From contig SVGU01000001.1 in the NCBI GenBank assembly GCA_015056155.1, forward strand, positions 31,961-95,960: a stretch of 64,000 nucleotides of DNA, written 5' to 3'. The position numbers were made by a program, and so were the translations under genes. The stretch is from Clostridiales bacterium (GTDB taxonomy: Bacteria > Bacillota > Clostridia > Christensenellales > Aristaeellaceae). Within the stretch, counting starts at the first letter, position 1, and the number at the start of each line of letters is the position of its first letter. Positions 9,138 through 19,253 of this stretch are shown one piece after another. Under the pieces are notes generated by a model that did no database searches, had not been told where the DNA came from, and was given only the letters and a program-made list of their open reading frames with translations.

Positions 9138-10445
9138 ATGGATCTGAAAGGCAAGACGCTTTTGTTGATGGGCGGCGGCGCATATGCCCGGGATATTGAG
9201 CGTTACAAGAAGGCGAAGGACTTCCGCATCGTGGCGCTGGGTCGGGACGCGGACACCCCCATTTCACGCATAGCCGATGCATTCTATCAGGTCAATACGC
9301 AGGATGTGGAGGGCGTGTGCGAGGTCGTGCGCAAGGAGAAGGTGGACGGCATTTTCGTCGGCTCCTCCGAGGTGAATATCGCTCCGGCGACCCGCGTGAG
9401 CGAGATGACCGATGCGCGCTTCTATGTCACCCGCGAGCAGTGGGACGTGCTGGCGAATAAGGCGCTGTTCAAGGAGTACTGCCGGAAATACAATGTGCCG
9501 GTGGTGCCGGAATACCGCCTGCCGGAGAATTACACCCGCGCGGATGTGGAGAAGCTGCCCTTCCCCGTGATGCTCAAGCCCACCGACAGCTCCGGCGCTC
9601 GCGGCATGAACGCCTGCTACAACGCGGATGATTTCGATGCGCTGTATCAGGAGGCGCTCCGCTGGTCTAAGAAGAAGGAAGTCATCATCGAGGAGCTTAT
9701 CGTCGGCGCGGATGAGGTGTTCTTCCAGTACACCCTGCAGGACGGCGTCTGCTCCCTGACGTCCTGCTTCACCAAGGTGTTCGTGCAGAGCGAGAACAAG
9801 AAGCTGATCCTGCCGATCTTCCATATGTACCCCAGCAAGTACATCGACGAGTATTTCGACGGCGTGCATGAGGGTGTGTGCCGGATGTTCGAGGCGATCG
9901 GCGTCCGCGACGGCGTGATGACCCTGCAGAGCTTCTATCAGAACGGCCGCTTCTACATCTTTGAGGCGGGCTTCCGTATGGGCGGCGCGCAGAACTATAT
10001 CCTCAGCGAGTACCAGAACGGCACGAATTCGCTGGAATACATGATCAACTATGCCCTGACCGGCAGCATGGACGATTCGCCGATCATCGAGCGCGACAAT
10101 GCGCGCTTCCGCCATCCCTGCTGTAACTATTACGTCGGCCTCAAGCCCGGAACCATCGCGAAGATGGGCGGCGTGGACGAGGTCCGCGCGATGGACGGGG
10201 TGCTGAATGTGACGGTCATGTGCGGCGAGGGCGAGGTCATCGAGGACACGAACGCACTGGAGCGGATCTGCCTGCGCATCCACGTGGTGGGCGAAACGGC
10301 CCAGAAGCTGGCGCAGAACCTCGTGGACATCAGCCGGACGCTCAAGATCATTTCCACCGAAGGCGAGGAGATGCAGCTGGAGCCGCTGGTGTATGAGCGG
10401 TGCCTGCAGGCGATCGGTGACACGACGATCTACTCGGGAGAGTAA
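9138..10445 (+). CDS. ATP-grasp protein
   Basis: AGGAGG RBS; VMLKPTDSSGARGMNACYN, VIIEELIVGADEVFFQ, FEAGFRMGGAQN. Confidence 0.86.
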   Translation: MDLKGKTLLLMGGGAYARDIERYKKAKDFRIVALGRDADTPISRIADAFYQVNTQDVEGVCEVVRKEKVDGIFVGSSEVNIAPATRVSEMTDARFYVTREQWDVLANKALFKEYCRKYNVPVVPEYRLPENYTRADVEKLPFPVMLKPTDSSGARGMNACYNADDFDALYQEALRWSKKKEVIIEELIVGADEVFFQYTLQDGVCSLTSCFTKVFVQSENKKLILPIFHMYPSKYIDEYFDGVHEGVCRMFEAIGVRDGVMTLQSFYQNGRFYIFEAGFRMGGAQNYILSEYQNGTNSLEYMINYALTGSMDDSPIIERDNARFRHPCCNYYVGLKPGTIAKMGGVDEVRAMDGVLNVTVMCGEGEVIEDTNALERICLRIHVVGETAQKLAQNLVDISRTLKIISTEGEEMQLEPLVYERCLQAIGDTTIYSGE

Positions 10446-10475
10446 ATTTACACATGCTTGAGAGGAGTTAACGGA

Positions 10476-11879
10476 ATGCCCATTGAGTTCCTGTATCTGG
10501 CTGCAGTGTTCGCCGTGGCGATCATCGGCTTTTCGATCCTGAAACGCCCGCTGTACGAGTGCATGCTGGCCGCGTTTGTTGTGCTGCTGACGGTGACGTC
10601 GATCTGGCCGAATGCCCCGATCACTGCGGAGAATCCCTGCACCTGGGCAAAGGTTGGCGAATACATCTGGGAGGCAATGACAGAGGACAGCCTGTATGTG
10701 ATCATCGTCTTTGTGATCTCCGCTGCGCTGCTGTCCAAGACGAGCGTCATTGACGACTGCATCGCGATCATCCTGTCCATCTTCGGCCGGATGCGCGGCG
10801 GCGCCGGCTTCGTAGCGATCATCGGCAGCTCCTATATGGGCAGCCTGTCCGGCTCCGGCCCCGGCAACGTGGCGACCACGGGCGTCTTTACCATTCCGGC
10901 GATGAAGCACTCGGGCTTCCCGCCCCATCTGGCGGCCAATGTCGAGGCGCACGCGAGCACCATGGGCAATATGATTCCGCCTGCGGGCATGATCGCTACG
11001 GCGTTTGCGGCGCTCAATGCGCTGTACCCGGATCAGTACACCATGCCGCAGTACTGGATGCTTCTGTGGGGCATTGCGCTGTGGTTCATCGTGCAGCGAA
11101 TCGTGACGCTGTATCTGATGTGCCGGTATTACAAGGTGGAGCCGATGAAGAAGGAAGACATCCCCAGCCTGCGGCATGCTGTGAAGCATGGCTGGAAGGC
11201 CGTGTTCCTGCCGATCATCGTGTTCCTGCCCTTCATGCTGACGACGGAGTATGCGGATTTCTTCACCAGCCGCCTGGGCGCGGCAGGTTCCAAGGCGCTC
11301 AACAGCAGTCTGCTGCTGTTCATCCCTTCGCTGATCGTCATCTGCGGCATTCTGCTTTCCGGGAAGGAGACCCGGAAGAAGATGAGCATGCCCTACATGG
11401 TGGAGAGCATCACCAAGGGCATGCTGAAGGTGGTGCCGACCTCGGCGCTGGTGCTGTTTGCGTATTTCGTGAGCAATGTCTTTGCCGACATCAATGTGGA
11501 AAAGGCGATCGGCGAGTATGTGAGCGCCTTCAACATGCCGGGTTGGGCGCTGGCGATCATCGTCCCGCTGTTTATGGCGGTGCTGGGCATGCTGCTTCCC
11601 GGTTCCACGCAGGTGAAGATCTTCGGCGGCATCATCATCTCGATCTTTGCCGCGGCGGGAACGAATCCCATGCTGGCGGCTGGTATGCTGCCCTGCATCT
11701 GCGGCGCCATGCACGGCGTCACGCCGCCCTATTGCGCCTGTGTGTATACGGGTATGGGCATCGCGCAGGCTGAACTGGCGCCGACGCTGAAGAACTGCAT
11801 GATCTGGGTGACGCTGCATTATCTGCTGTCCGTCCTGATCCTGAGCGGCTGGCTGCCTGTCTGGGGCCTGATTGTGTAA
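10476..11879 (+). CDS. TRAP transporter large-permease (DctM)-like membrane protein
   Basis: Multiple TM segments; SLSGSGPGNVATTGVFTIPAMKHSGFPPHLAANVEAHASTMGNMIPPAGMIATAFA is DctM-like. Confidence 0.75.
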   Translation: MPIEFLYLAAVFAVAIIGFSILKRPLYECMLAAFVVLLTVTSIWPNAPITAENPCTWAKVGEYIWEAMTEDSLYVIIVFVISAALLSKTSVIDDCIAIILSIFGRMRGGAGFVAIIGSSYMGSLSGSGPGNVATTGVFTIPAMKHSGFPPHLAANVEAHASTMGNMIPPAGMIATAFAALNALYPDQYTMPQYWMLLWGIALWFIVQRIVTLYLMCRYYKVEPMKKEDIPSLRHAVKHGWKAVFLPIIVFLPFMLTTEYADFFTSRLGAAGSKALNSSLLLFIPSLIVICGILLSGKETRKKMSMPYMVESITKGMLKVVPTSALVLFAYFVSNVFADINVEKAIGEYVSAFNMPGWALAIIVPLFMAVLGMLLPGSTQVKIFGGIIISIFAAAGTNPMLAAGMLPCICGAMHGVTPPYCACVYTGMGIAQAELAPTLKNCMIWVTLHYLLSVLILSGWLPVWGLIV

Positions 11880-11891
11880 GGGGAGCTTGTT

Positions 11892-12167
11892 ATGAGAGAA
11901 AAACTGTTTCAGAAGCTGAACAAGATTTACGGCATCGTGATGAGCATCGCGTTCTTCGGCGGTATCGTGCCGCTGCCCTTTTTCCTGGCGGCGCTGGTCA
12001 TCGGCGGCAGCGTGGGCGAGAACATGACGGTGTTCTTCTACAAGCAATTCTATCCCTGGGTCATCGCGCTGGCTTCCATCGCTGTCCTGATCGGAACGGT
12101 CGCGATGTATGTCGGCAAGGTGGAAGGCCTGTCTGTCAAGAAAGTAACGGCCGAGGAAGACAAGTAA
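11892..12167 (+). CDS. Small membrane protein (two TM segments), possible TRAP partner
   Basis: 91 aa, two hydrophobic segments, RBS, directly downstream of the permease. Confidence 0.55.
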   Translation: MREKLFQKLNKIYGIVMSIAFFGGIVPLPFFLAALVIGGSVGENMTVFFYKQFYPWVIALASIAVLIGTVAMYVGKVEGLSVKKVTAEEDK

Positions 12168-12209
12168 GCGAGCGTGCGCGCTGCGCATGCAGGAATGGAG
12201 AGTACAACG

Positions 12210-13475
12210 ATGCGGATTCTGAGACTGCCCGGCTACTATTCCCCGGAACAGATTTCCAGTACACACCTGTCCAGGGATCTGAGTGAAGCGTATAAGAAGG
12301 AAGGCTTTTCCTTTGTCGATTACGTGCCCACGCCGACGCGCGGTGTGACCGACGAGGTGCGGCGGGAGTACAGCAAGCGGAAGTATGAAGAGCTTGATGG
12401 CGGCCGGATCATTGTCCACCGCTTCTCCATGTTCCGCGAGGGAAGGAATCCCATCCAGCGTGCGCTCCGCTACGTGCTGGTCAACGTGATCCAGTATTTC
12501 AAGGGGAGCAGGGCGAAGGACGTCGACCTGATCTACTCGGGCAGCACCCCGCCCACCCAGGGCCTGCTGTGCGGCCTGGTGAAGAAGCGCCTCAAGGTGC
12601 CCTTTGTGTACAACCTGCAGGACATCTTCCCGGATTCCCTCGTGAATGCAAAGATGACGAAGAAGGGCTCCCTCATCTGGAAGATCGGCCGGAAGATCGA
12701 GGACTTCACCTACCGCAGCGCGGACAGGATCATCGTTATCAGCGAGGATTTCAAGCGCAACATCATGGAAAAGGGCGTTCCGGAGGAGAAGATCGTCCTC
12801 ATCCCCAACTGGGTCGATACCGGGAAGGTATACCCCGTGGCGCGGGAGGACAATGTGCTCTTTGACCGCTACGGTCTGGACCGGAACGGCTTCTACGTCT
12901 GCTACAGCGGCAACATCGGCCATTCGCAGAATCTGGAGCTGCTGCTGGACGCGGCGCGGGCGCTGAAGACCGAGCTGCCGGACATGCGCTTTGTGCTGAT
13001 CGGCGAGGGCGCGGCGAAGGAAGAGCTGGAGAAGACCGTCGCGGCAGAGGGCCTGGACAACGTGATCATGCTGCCCTTCCAGCCCTACGAGGAGATCGCG
13101 CACGTGTTCAGTCTCGGCGATGCGGGCATGATCATCTCCAAGCCGGGCATCGGCGGAAGCTCCGTGCCCAGCAAGACCTGGTCCGTCATGGCAGCCGAGC
13201 GGCCGATCATTGCCTCCTTCGACGAGGACAGCGAGCTGGCCAAACTGGTCAACGCGCAGCAGGTCGGCTATGTGGCGCCCGCCGGCGACAAGCAGGCGCT
13301 GGTCGATGCGGTGAAGAAGGTCTATCAGGATCGGGCTGCCGCAGCAGCGCTGGGTCGCGTGGGCCGCAAGTACCTGATCGAAAACCTCTCCAAGGAAAAG
13401 TGCACCGGGATGTACGTCAAGACGATCCTGGAGGCCGGCAAAATGAAGGATAAAGTGAGAAGCGGGAAGGAATAA
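12210..13475 (+). CDS. Glycosyltransferase family 4-like (WbuB-like)
   Basis: LPGYYSPEQISSTHLSRDL..., VYNLQDIFPDSLV, FYVCYSGNIGHSQNLELLLDAA, GMIISKPGIGGSSVPSKTWSVMAAERPI. Confidence 0.9.
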   Translation: MRILRLPGYYSPEQISSTHLSRDLSEAYKKEGFSFVDYVPTPTRGVTDEVRREYSKRKYEELDGGRIIVHRFSMFREGRNPIQRALRYVLVNVIQYFKGSRAKDVDLIYSGSTPPTQGLLCGLVKKRLKVPFVYNLQDIFPDSLVNAKMTKKGSLIWKIGRKIEDFTYRSADRIIVISEDFKRNIMEKGVPEEKIVLIPNWVDTGKVYPVAREDNVLFDRYGLDRNGFYVCYSGNIGHSQNLELLLDAARALKTELPDMRFVLIGEGAAKEELEKTVAAEGLDNVIMLPFQPYEEIAHVFSLGDAGMIISKPGIGGSSVPSKTWSVMAAERPIIASFDEDSELAKLVNAQQVGYVAPAGDKQALVDAVKKVYQDRAAAAALGRVGRKYLIENLSKEKCTGMYVKTILEAGKMKDKVRSGKE

Positions 13476-13477
13476 AC

Positions 13478-14632
13478 ATGAAGATTCTGCATATGATGCT
13501 TGGCAACTTCTATATCGACAACTATTCCTATCAGGAGAACATGCTGCCGAAGTTCCACAAGCAGATGGGTCACGATGTGGAGATCGTCGCGAGCCTCGTC
13601 AGCTTTGACGAGAACGGCAAGCCCTGCCGCCTGCCGAAGCCGACGAGCTACATCAACGAGCACGGGATCCCGGTCACGCGCCTTGCGGACAAGAAAAAGA
13701 CCCAGACGTGCAGAAGACTGCGCATGTACACGGGCCTGAAGGAAGCGCTGGAGAAGGCCGCTCCCGAGCTGATCTTCATCCACAACTGCCAGTTTGCCGA
13801 TATCGGGATCGTGACGGCGTATCTGGACAAGCACCCCGGGGTCAGGGTCTATGTGGACAACCACGGCGACTTCTCCAACAGCGCGACGAACTGGTTCTCC
13901 CGCAACATCCTGCACAAGATCATCTGGCGTCACTGCGCGCACAAGATCGAACCGTACGCAAAGAAGTTCTACGGCGTGCTGCCCGTGCGTGTGGACTTCC
14001 TGCGCAATGTGTACAAGCTGCCCCACGACAAGTGCGAGCTGCTGGTGATGGGCGCGGACGACAGCGAGGTCGAGGCGGCGGACAAGCCGGAGATCCGCAA
14101 GGAGATCCGCTCTCAGTACGGCCTGAAGGACGACGATTTCGTTATCATGACCGGCGGCAAGATCGACGCGTTCAAGACGCAGACCCTGCTGCTGATGGAG
14201 GCGGTGCAGAAGATCGACCGCGAGGACGTGAAGCTGATCGTCTTCGGCTCTGTGACGCAGGAGCTCAAGGAGAAGGTCAATGCGCTGGCCGACGGCAAAA
14301 AGGTGCAGTACATCGGCTGGGTGCAGGCGAAGGACTCGTACAAGTACTTCGCCGCGGCGGACCTGATGGTGTTCCCTGGCCGCCACAGCGTGTTCTGGGA
14401 GCAGGTCGTGGCGCAGGGCCGTCCGATGCTGTGCAAGGAGTGGCCCGGCACGACGCATGTGAACGTGAACGGCAACGTGCGCTTCCTGACGCAGGATTCG
14501 ACGGAGGAGATCCGTACGGAGATCGAGAAGCTGCTGGATCCCCAGGAGTATCAGAAGATGTACGACCTGGCCCAGAAGGCCCGCTCGGAGTTCCTGTACA
14601 GCGACATCGCCCGCAGGAGCATCGAGGAATAA
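13478..14632 (+). CDS. Glycosyltransferase (GT-B type)
   Basis: FVIMTGGKIDAFKTQTLLLMEAVQ, VFPGRHSVFWEQVVAQGRPMLCKEWPG. Confidence 0.75.
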   Translation: MKILHMMLGNFYIDNYSYQENMLPKFHKQMGHDVEIVASLVSFDENGKPCRLPKPTSYINEHGIPVTRLADKKKTQTCRRLRMYTGLKEALEKAAPELIFIHNCQFADIGIVTAYLDKHPGVRVYVDNHGDFSNSATNWFSRNILHKIIWRHCAHKIEPYAKKFYGVLPVRVDFLRNVYKLPHDKCELLVMGADDSEVEAADKPEIRKEIRSQYGLKDDDFVIMTGGKIDAFKTQTLLLMEAVQKIDREDVKLIVFGSVTQELKEKVNALADGKKVQYIGWVQAKDSYKYFAAADLMVFPGRHSVFWEQVVAQGRPMLCKEWPGTTHVNVNGNVRFLTQDSTEEIRTEIEKLLDPQEYQKMYDLAQKARSEFLYSDIARRSIEE

Positions 14633-14646
14633 CTGAAAAATCGAAA

Positions 14647-14703
14647 CCCGGCTCAGCCATCCTCCGGCAGGAAACTGCGGAGAGAGGTTGAGCCGGGCTT
14701 TTC
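14647..14703 (+). terminator. Rho-independent terminator ending the polysaccharide operon
   Basis: CCCGGCTCAGCC...GGTTGAGCCGGG with inner CTCCG/CGGAG stem, then CTTTTCT. Confidence 0.8.
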
Positions 14704-14723
14704 TGTGCGGCGGTTAAGCGCCC

Positions 14724-15587
14724 TCACCACTGCCTGCGGAATTCTGTCGGGGAGACGCCCTCGATCTTGCGGAAGGCACGGGAGAAGTAATTCGCCTCGG
14801 GCATGCCGCAGCGGGCGCCGATTTCCTCCACGGACAGCTCCGTGAAGCGCAGGAGCTCCTTCGCGCGGGAAATGCGCAGGGACAAAAGATAATTCACGAT
14901 CGTGGAGCCGTATTGCTCCCGGAACAATCGCGTGAGATGAAACTTGTTGATGAAGAATTTCTCAGCAAGGTCATCCAGCGCGATTTTTTCGTTGTAGTGG
15001 CTGTCCAGATAGACCTTCACGTCGGCGAGGCGGCTGCGGCTGCTTGCGCCGGAGCGGTGGGCGGCGGGTCGCCAGCCGGCCTGCATCAGAAGGGACAGCA
15101 GCGCGCAGAGCAGCTCGTTGATGTGCATGTCGCGCACGTGGTCATCTGCGGCGGCGGTCTCCTGCAGCTGTGCGAGCAGGTCAAGATAAGGCTGAACATC
15201 GCCGGGGCGGAAGCAGGGGAGACCGCCGCGGTCGACGTATTTCTGGTAGATGCCGTGCATGGTGGGGCCGTCAAAATGCGCCCATGCCAGCGACCAGAGC
15301 TTCCGGGAGGTCGCGTGGCTGTACGCCCTGCGGCAGTCGATGAACACGCAGCTGCCCCTGCTGAGCGCATGGACCGCGCCGTCATAGGTCAGCTCGCCCT
15401 CGCCCTCCAGCACGACGAAGAACAGGTAGGACGCAAGGTCGCTGCGCTGGCTCCTGTGGGGGCTGAGCGCGCGGAGCCTGCCGACCTCCTGCAGGTGCAC
15501 AAGGCAGCTGCGTGCAAAGGCGGACGGGGTGTACAGAATGCGCCGGGAATCGACCTGCTGCGGGTCGCGGAATGTGAGCTCGCTCAT
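14724..15587 (-). CDS. AraC-family transcriptional regulator
   Basis: C-terminal double HTH ...[31 protein letters not shown]...[32 protein letters not shown] before ATG. Confidence 0.93.
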   Translation of the reverse strand: MSELTFRDPQQVDSRRILYTPSAFARSCLVHLQEVGRLRALSPHRSQRSDLASYLFFVVLEGEGELTYDGAVHALSRGSCVFIDCRRAYSHATSRKLWSLAWAHFDGPTMHGIYQKYVDRGGLPCFRPGDVQPYLDLLAQLQETAAADDHVRDMHINELLCALLSLLMQAGWRPAAHRSGASSRSRLADVKVYLDSHYNEKIALDDLAEKFFINKFHLTRLFREQYGSTIVNYLLSLRISRAKELLRFTELSVEEIGARCGMPEANYFSRAFRKIEGVSPTEFRRQW

Positions 15588-15622
15588 GCGTGGGCCTCCT
15601 GTCGGGTTCGCTGCTTCCAGTA

Positions 15623-15646
15623 TGACACAGGATTCCACATGTGTCA
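15623..15646. promoter_or_regulatory. Inverted repeat TGACAC-N12-GTGTCA in the araC/gmd divergent intergenic region
   Basis: Perfect 6-bp arms located 36 bp upstream of the AraC ATG. Confidence 0.45.
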
Positions 15647-15765
15647 AGATAGTGCTAATGAAAGGCAACATTGCCTATGGTAATCCGGCTGGAATGCTGT
15701 ATAATGGACATCGTGCAGCAATGCATTTTCCGCTGAATCTGATTTTTACAAGGAGTAGATCGTAT

Positions 15766-16809
15766 ATGAAGAAGGCGCTTATCACCGGCATCACGGGTCA
15801 GGACGGCTCTTATCTGGCCGAGCTCCTGCTGGACAAGGGCTACGAGGTGCACGGCATCACCCGCCGCGCGTCCATCAGCAACACCGCCCGCATCGACCAC
15901 ATCCGCAGCCGTATCACCCTGCATGACGGCGACCTGACGGATTCCTCCAGCCTCATCCGCATCATCGGCCTGGTGCAGCCGGACGAGATCTACAACCTCG
16001 CCGCGCAGAGCCATGTGCAGGTGTCCTTCGACGTTCCCGAGTATTCCGGCGACGTGGACGCCCTGGGCGTGCTGCGCGTGCTGGAAGCCGTGCGCATCCT
16101 GGGCCTGAAGGACAAGTGCCGCATCTACCAGGCCTCCACGTCCGAGCTGTACGGCAAGGTCGAGGAGGTCCCCCAGAAGGAGACGACCCCCTTCCACCCC
16201 TACAGCCCCTACGCCGTCGCCAAGCAGTACGGCTTCTGGATGGTGAAGGAGTACCGCGAGGCCTACGGTATGTTCGCCGTCAACGGCATCCTGTTCAACC
16301 ATGAGTCCGAGCGCCGCGGCGAAAACTTCGTCACCCGCAAGATCACCCTGGCCGCCGGCCGCATCGCCGAGGGCATCCAGGATCACCTCGAGCTGGGCAA
16401 CATGGACAGCCTGCGCGACTGGGGCTATGCCAAGGACTACGTGGAGTGCATGTGGCTGATGCTGCAGCACGAGACCCCCGAGGATTTCGTCATCGCTACC
16501 GGCGAACAGCACACTGTGCGCGACTTCACCGAGAAGGCCTTCGCCGCCAACGGCATGACCATCCGCTGGGAGGGCACGGGCGTCGACGAGAAGGGCTACG
16601 ACGCGGAGACCGGCAAGCTGCTGGTGAGCGTCAATCCGCAGTGGTTCCGTCCCACCGACGTGGACAACCTCTGGGGCGATCCCACCAAGGCGAAGACTGT
16701 CCTGGGCTGGAACCCGCAGAAGACCACCTACGCAGAGCTCGTGCGCATCATGGCCGAGCACGACCGCCAGCTGGCCAAGCGCGAGAAGGCCATGCTGAAC
16801 GCCGAGTAA
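15766..16809 (+). CDS. gmd: GDP-mannose 4,6-dehydratase
   Basis: [84 protein letters not shown]. Confidence 0.96.
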   Translation: MKKALITGITGQDGSYLAELLLDKGYEVHGITRRASISNTARIDHIRSRITLHDGDLTDSSSLIRIIGLVQPDEIYNLAAQSHVQVSFDVPEYSGDVDALGVLRVLEAVRILGLKDKCRIYQASTSELYGKVEEVPQKETTPFHPYSPYAVAKQYGFWMVKEYREAYGMFAVNGILFNHESERRGENFVTRKITLAAGRIAEGIQDHLELGNMDSLRDWGYAKDYVECMWLMLQHETPEDFVIATGEQHTVRDFTEKAFAANGMTIRWEGTGVDEKGYDAETGKLLVSVNPQWFRPTDVDNLWGDPTKAKTVLGWNPQKTTYAELVRIMAEHDRQLAKREKAMLNAE

Positions 16810-16825
16810 AGAGAGGCGACAGACC

Positions 16826-17770
16826 ATGATGGAGAAGAATGCGAAAATCTACGTCGCCGGCCACCGCGGCATGGTGGGCAGCGCCATCGTCCGCGAGCTG
16901 AACCGGCAGGGCTATACCAACATCATCACCCGCACCCACGCGGAGCTGGACCTGACCCGCCAGGACCAGGTGGAGGCCTTCTTCGCGGCGGAAAAGCCGG
17001 AGTACGTTTTCCTCGCCGCGGCCAAGGTCGGCGGCATCGTCGCCAACCAGAGCGCGCTGGCGGACTTCATGTATGACAACATGATGCTGGAGATGAACGT
17101 GATCCACGCCGCGTGGAAGAACGGCTGCAAAAAGCTGGAGTTCCTCGGCTCCTCCTGCATCTACCCGCGCCTTGCGCCCCAGCCCATGCCGGAAAGCTGC
17201 CTGCTGACCAGCGCGCTGGAGCCCACCAACGAGGCCTATGCGCTGGCGAAGATCAGCGGCCTGAAGTACTGCGAGTACCTCAACCGCCAGTACGGCACGG
17301 ACTACATCAGCCTCATGCCCACCAACCTCTACGGCCCCAACGACAACTACCACCCCACCCACAGCCACGTCCTGCCCGCGCTCATCCGCCGCTTCCATGA
17401 GGCGAAGGAGAACGGCCTGACCACCGTCACCTGCTGGGGCGACGGCAGCCCTCTGCGCGAGTTCCTCTACGTGGACGACCTGGCGAACCTGTGCGTGTTC
17501 CTGATGAACAACTACTCCGGGAACGAGACCGTCAACGCGGGCACGGGCAAGGAAGTGACCATCAAGGAGCTGACGGAGATCGTGGCGAAGGTCGTGGGCT
17601 ACGAGGGCGAGATCCTCTGGGACGCCACCAAGCCCAACGGCACGCCCCGCAAGCTCCTGGACGTGAGCAAGGCCGAGAAGCTCGGCTGGAAGTACCGGAC
17701 CGAGCTGGAGGACGGCGTGCGCCTGGCCTACGAGGACTTCCTGAACAATCCCATGCGTGCGGAGCGGTAA
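16826..17770 (+). CDS. fcl: GDP-L-fucose synthase
   Basis: [37 protein letters not shown]; follows gmd. Confidence 0.95.
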   Translation: MMEKNAKIYVAGHRGMVGSAIVRELNRQGYTNIITRTHAELDLTRQDQVEAFFAAEKPEYVFLAAAKVGGIVANQSALADFMYDNMMLEMNVIHAAWKNGCKKLEFLGSSCIYPRLAPQPMPESCLLTSALEPTNEAYALAKISGLKYCEYLNRQYGTDYISLMPTNLYGPNDNYHPTHSHVLPALIRRFHEAKENGLTTVTCWGDGSPLREFLYVDDLANLCVFLMNNYSGNETVNAGTGKEVTIKELTEIVAKVVGYEGEILWDATKPNGTPRKLLDVSKAEKLGWKYRTELEDGVRLAYEDFLNNPMRAER

Positions 17771-17792
17771 GCGCCGCAGAAAGGGGCATCTC

Positions 17793-19127
17793 ATGCATTT
17801 CATCCTGCTCTCCGGCGGTTCCGGCAAGCGCCTCTGGCCGCTGTCCAACGATATCCGCTCCAAGCAGTTCATCAAGATCTTCCGCCGGGAGGACGGCGAA
17901 TACGAGTCCATGGTGCAGCGGGTCTATCGTCAGATCCGCGAGGTGGACCCCGACGCGACAGTGACCATCGCCACCTCCAAGACGCAGGTGAGCGCCATCC
18001 GCAACCAGCTGGGCGAGGAGGTCGGCGTGTGCGTGGAGCCGGCGCGCCGGGATACCTTCCCGGCCATCGCGCTGGCGGCGGCGTACCTGCATGACGTCAA
18101 GGGCGTGGACGAGAACGAGGCGGTCGTGGTCTGCCCGGTCGACCCCTATGTGGAGCGCGGCTACTTCGAGACCCTCGCCCGGATGCACAGCCTCGCGGAG
18201 GCGGGCGGCGCGAACCTCGTCCTCATGGGCATCGAGCCCACCTACCCCAGCGAGAAGTACGGCTACATCATCCCCAAGGACAAGGCAGACGTCAGCCGGG
18301 TGGACTGCTTCAAGGAGAAGCCCGATGCAGCCACCGCGGCGGACTACATCCGTCAGGGCGCGCTGTGGAACGGTGGCGTGTTCGCCTTCCGCCTCAGCCA
18401 TGTCCTGAACACCGCCCATCAGCTGATCGACTTCACCGGCTACAACGACCTGCTGGCGCAGTACGAGACGGTCACGAAGATCTCCTTCGACTACGCGGTG
18501 GTGGAGAAGGAAAAGGATATCGCCGTCCTGCGCTACAACGGCCAGTGGGCGGACCTGGGCACCTGGAACACCCTGACCGAGGCGATGGTGGAGAACACCG
18601 TGGGCGACGTGCGCATGAACGACCGGTGCGAGAACGTCCACGTCCTCAACGACCTGAACGTCCCGGTGCTGTGCATGGGCCTGAAAAACGTGATCGTCTC
18701 TGCCAGCCCCGAGGGCATCCTCGTGTCCGACAAGGAGCAGTCCAGCTACATCAAGCCCTTCGTGGACGACATCCACCAGCAGGTGATGTTCGCCGAGAAG
18801 AGCTGGGGCAGCTTCAACGTCCTGGACGTGCAGCAGGACGGCCTGACCATCCGCATCACCCTGCTGCCCGGCCACCGCCTGCACTACCACAGCCACGAGC
18901 ACCGCGACGAAACGTGGACAGTCATCAGCGGCGAGGGCATCGCCGTGGTGGACGATGCGGAGATCTCCCTGCGCCCCGGCACGATGGTGCGCCTGCCCGC
19001 CGGCTGCCGCCACACCCTCATCGCCCGGACGGAGATGAAGGTGATCGAGGTTCAGATCGGCGAGAACATCTCCGCTGCCGACAAGCACAAGTACTCGCTG
19101 GAAAAGCGGTACGGTAAGCATATGTAA
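17793..19127 (+). CDS. manC: Mannose-1-phosphate guanylyltransferase
   Basis: ILLSGGSGKRLWPLSNDIRSKQF; FKEKPD; C-terminal PMI type II-like LLPGHRLHYHSHEHRDETWTVISGEG. Confidence 0.94.
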   Translation: MHFILLSGGSGKRLWPLSNDIRSKQFIKIFRREDGEYESMVQRVYRQIREVDPDATVTIATSKTQVSAIRNQLGEEVGVCVEPARRDTFPAIALAAAYLHDVKGVDENEAVVVCPVDPYVERGYFETLARMHSLAEAGGANLVLMGIEPTYPSEKYGYIIPKDKADVSRVDCFKEKPDAATAADYIRQGALWNGGVFAFRLSHVLNTAHQLIDFTGYNDLLAQYETVTKISFDYAVVEKEKDIAVLRYNGQWADLGTWNTLTEAMVENTVGDVRMNDRCENVHVLNDLNVPVLCMGLKNVIVSASPEGILVSDKEQSSYIKPFVDDIHQQVMFAEKSWGSFNVLDVQQDGLTIRITLLPGHRLHYHSHEHRDETWTVISGEGIAVVDDAEISLRPGTMVRLPAGCRHTLIARTEMKVIEVQIGENISAADKHKYSLEKRYGKHM

Positions 19128-19131
19128 ACCC

Positions 19132-19175
19132 GGGACCAGCCGTTTTTTTCATGCAGGGCGGCTGGCCCTTTTTTG
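19132..19175 (+). terminator. Rho-independent terminator after manC
   Basis: GGGACCAGCCG...CGGCTGGCCC followed by TTTTTT. Confidence 0.85.
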
Positions 19176-19188
19176 TCTCGGCGTGCAC

Positions 19189-19218
19189 TTGAAAACCGGG
19201 GCGGGGATGTGGTATGAT
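19189..19218 (+). promoter_or_regulatory. Promoter upstream of the nucleotidyltransferase-like gene
   Basis: TTGAAA - 18 bp - TATGAT with TGG extended -10. Confidence 0.55.
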
Positions 19219-19253
19219 ATGCGCGTAAGCTGATCTGAAAGGTTGTGTATGGA

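Noticed and set aside
9264-13103. 1279-aa minus-strand ORF
   Set aside because: Spans several clear plus-strand genes; composition typical of a GC-rich antisense artefact.
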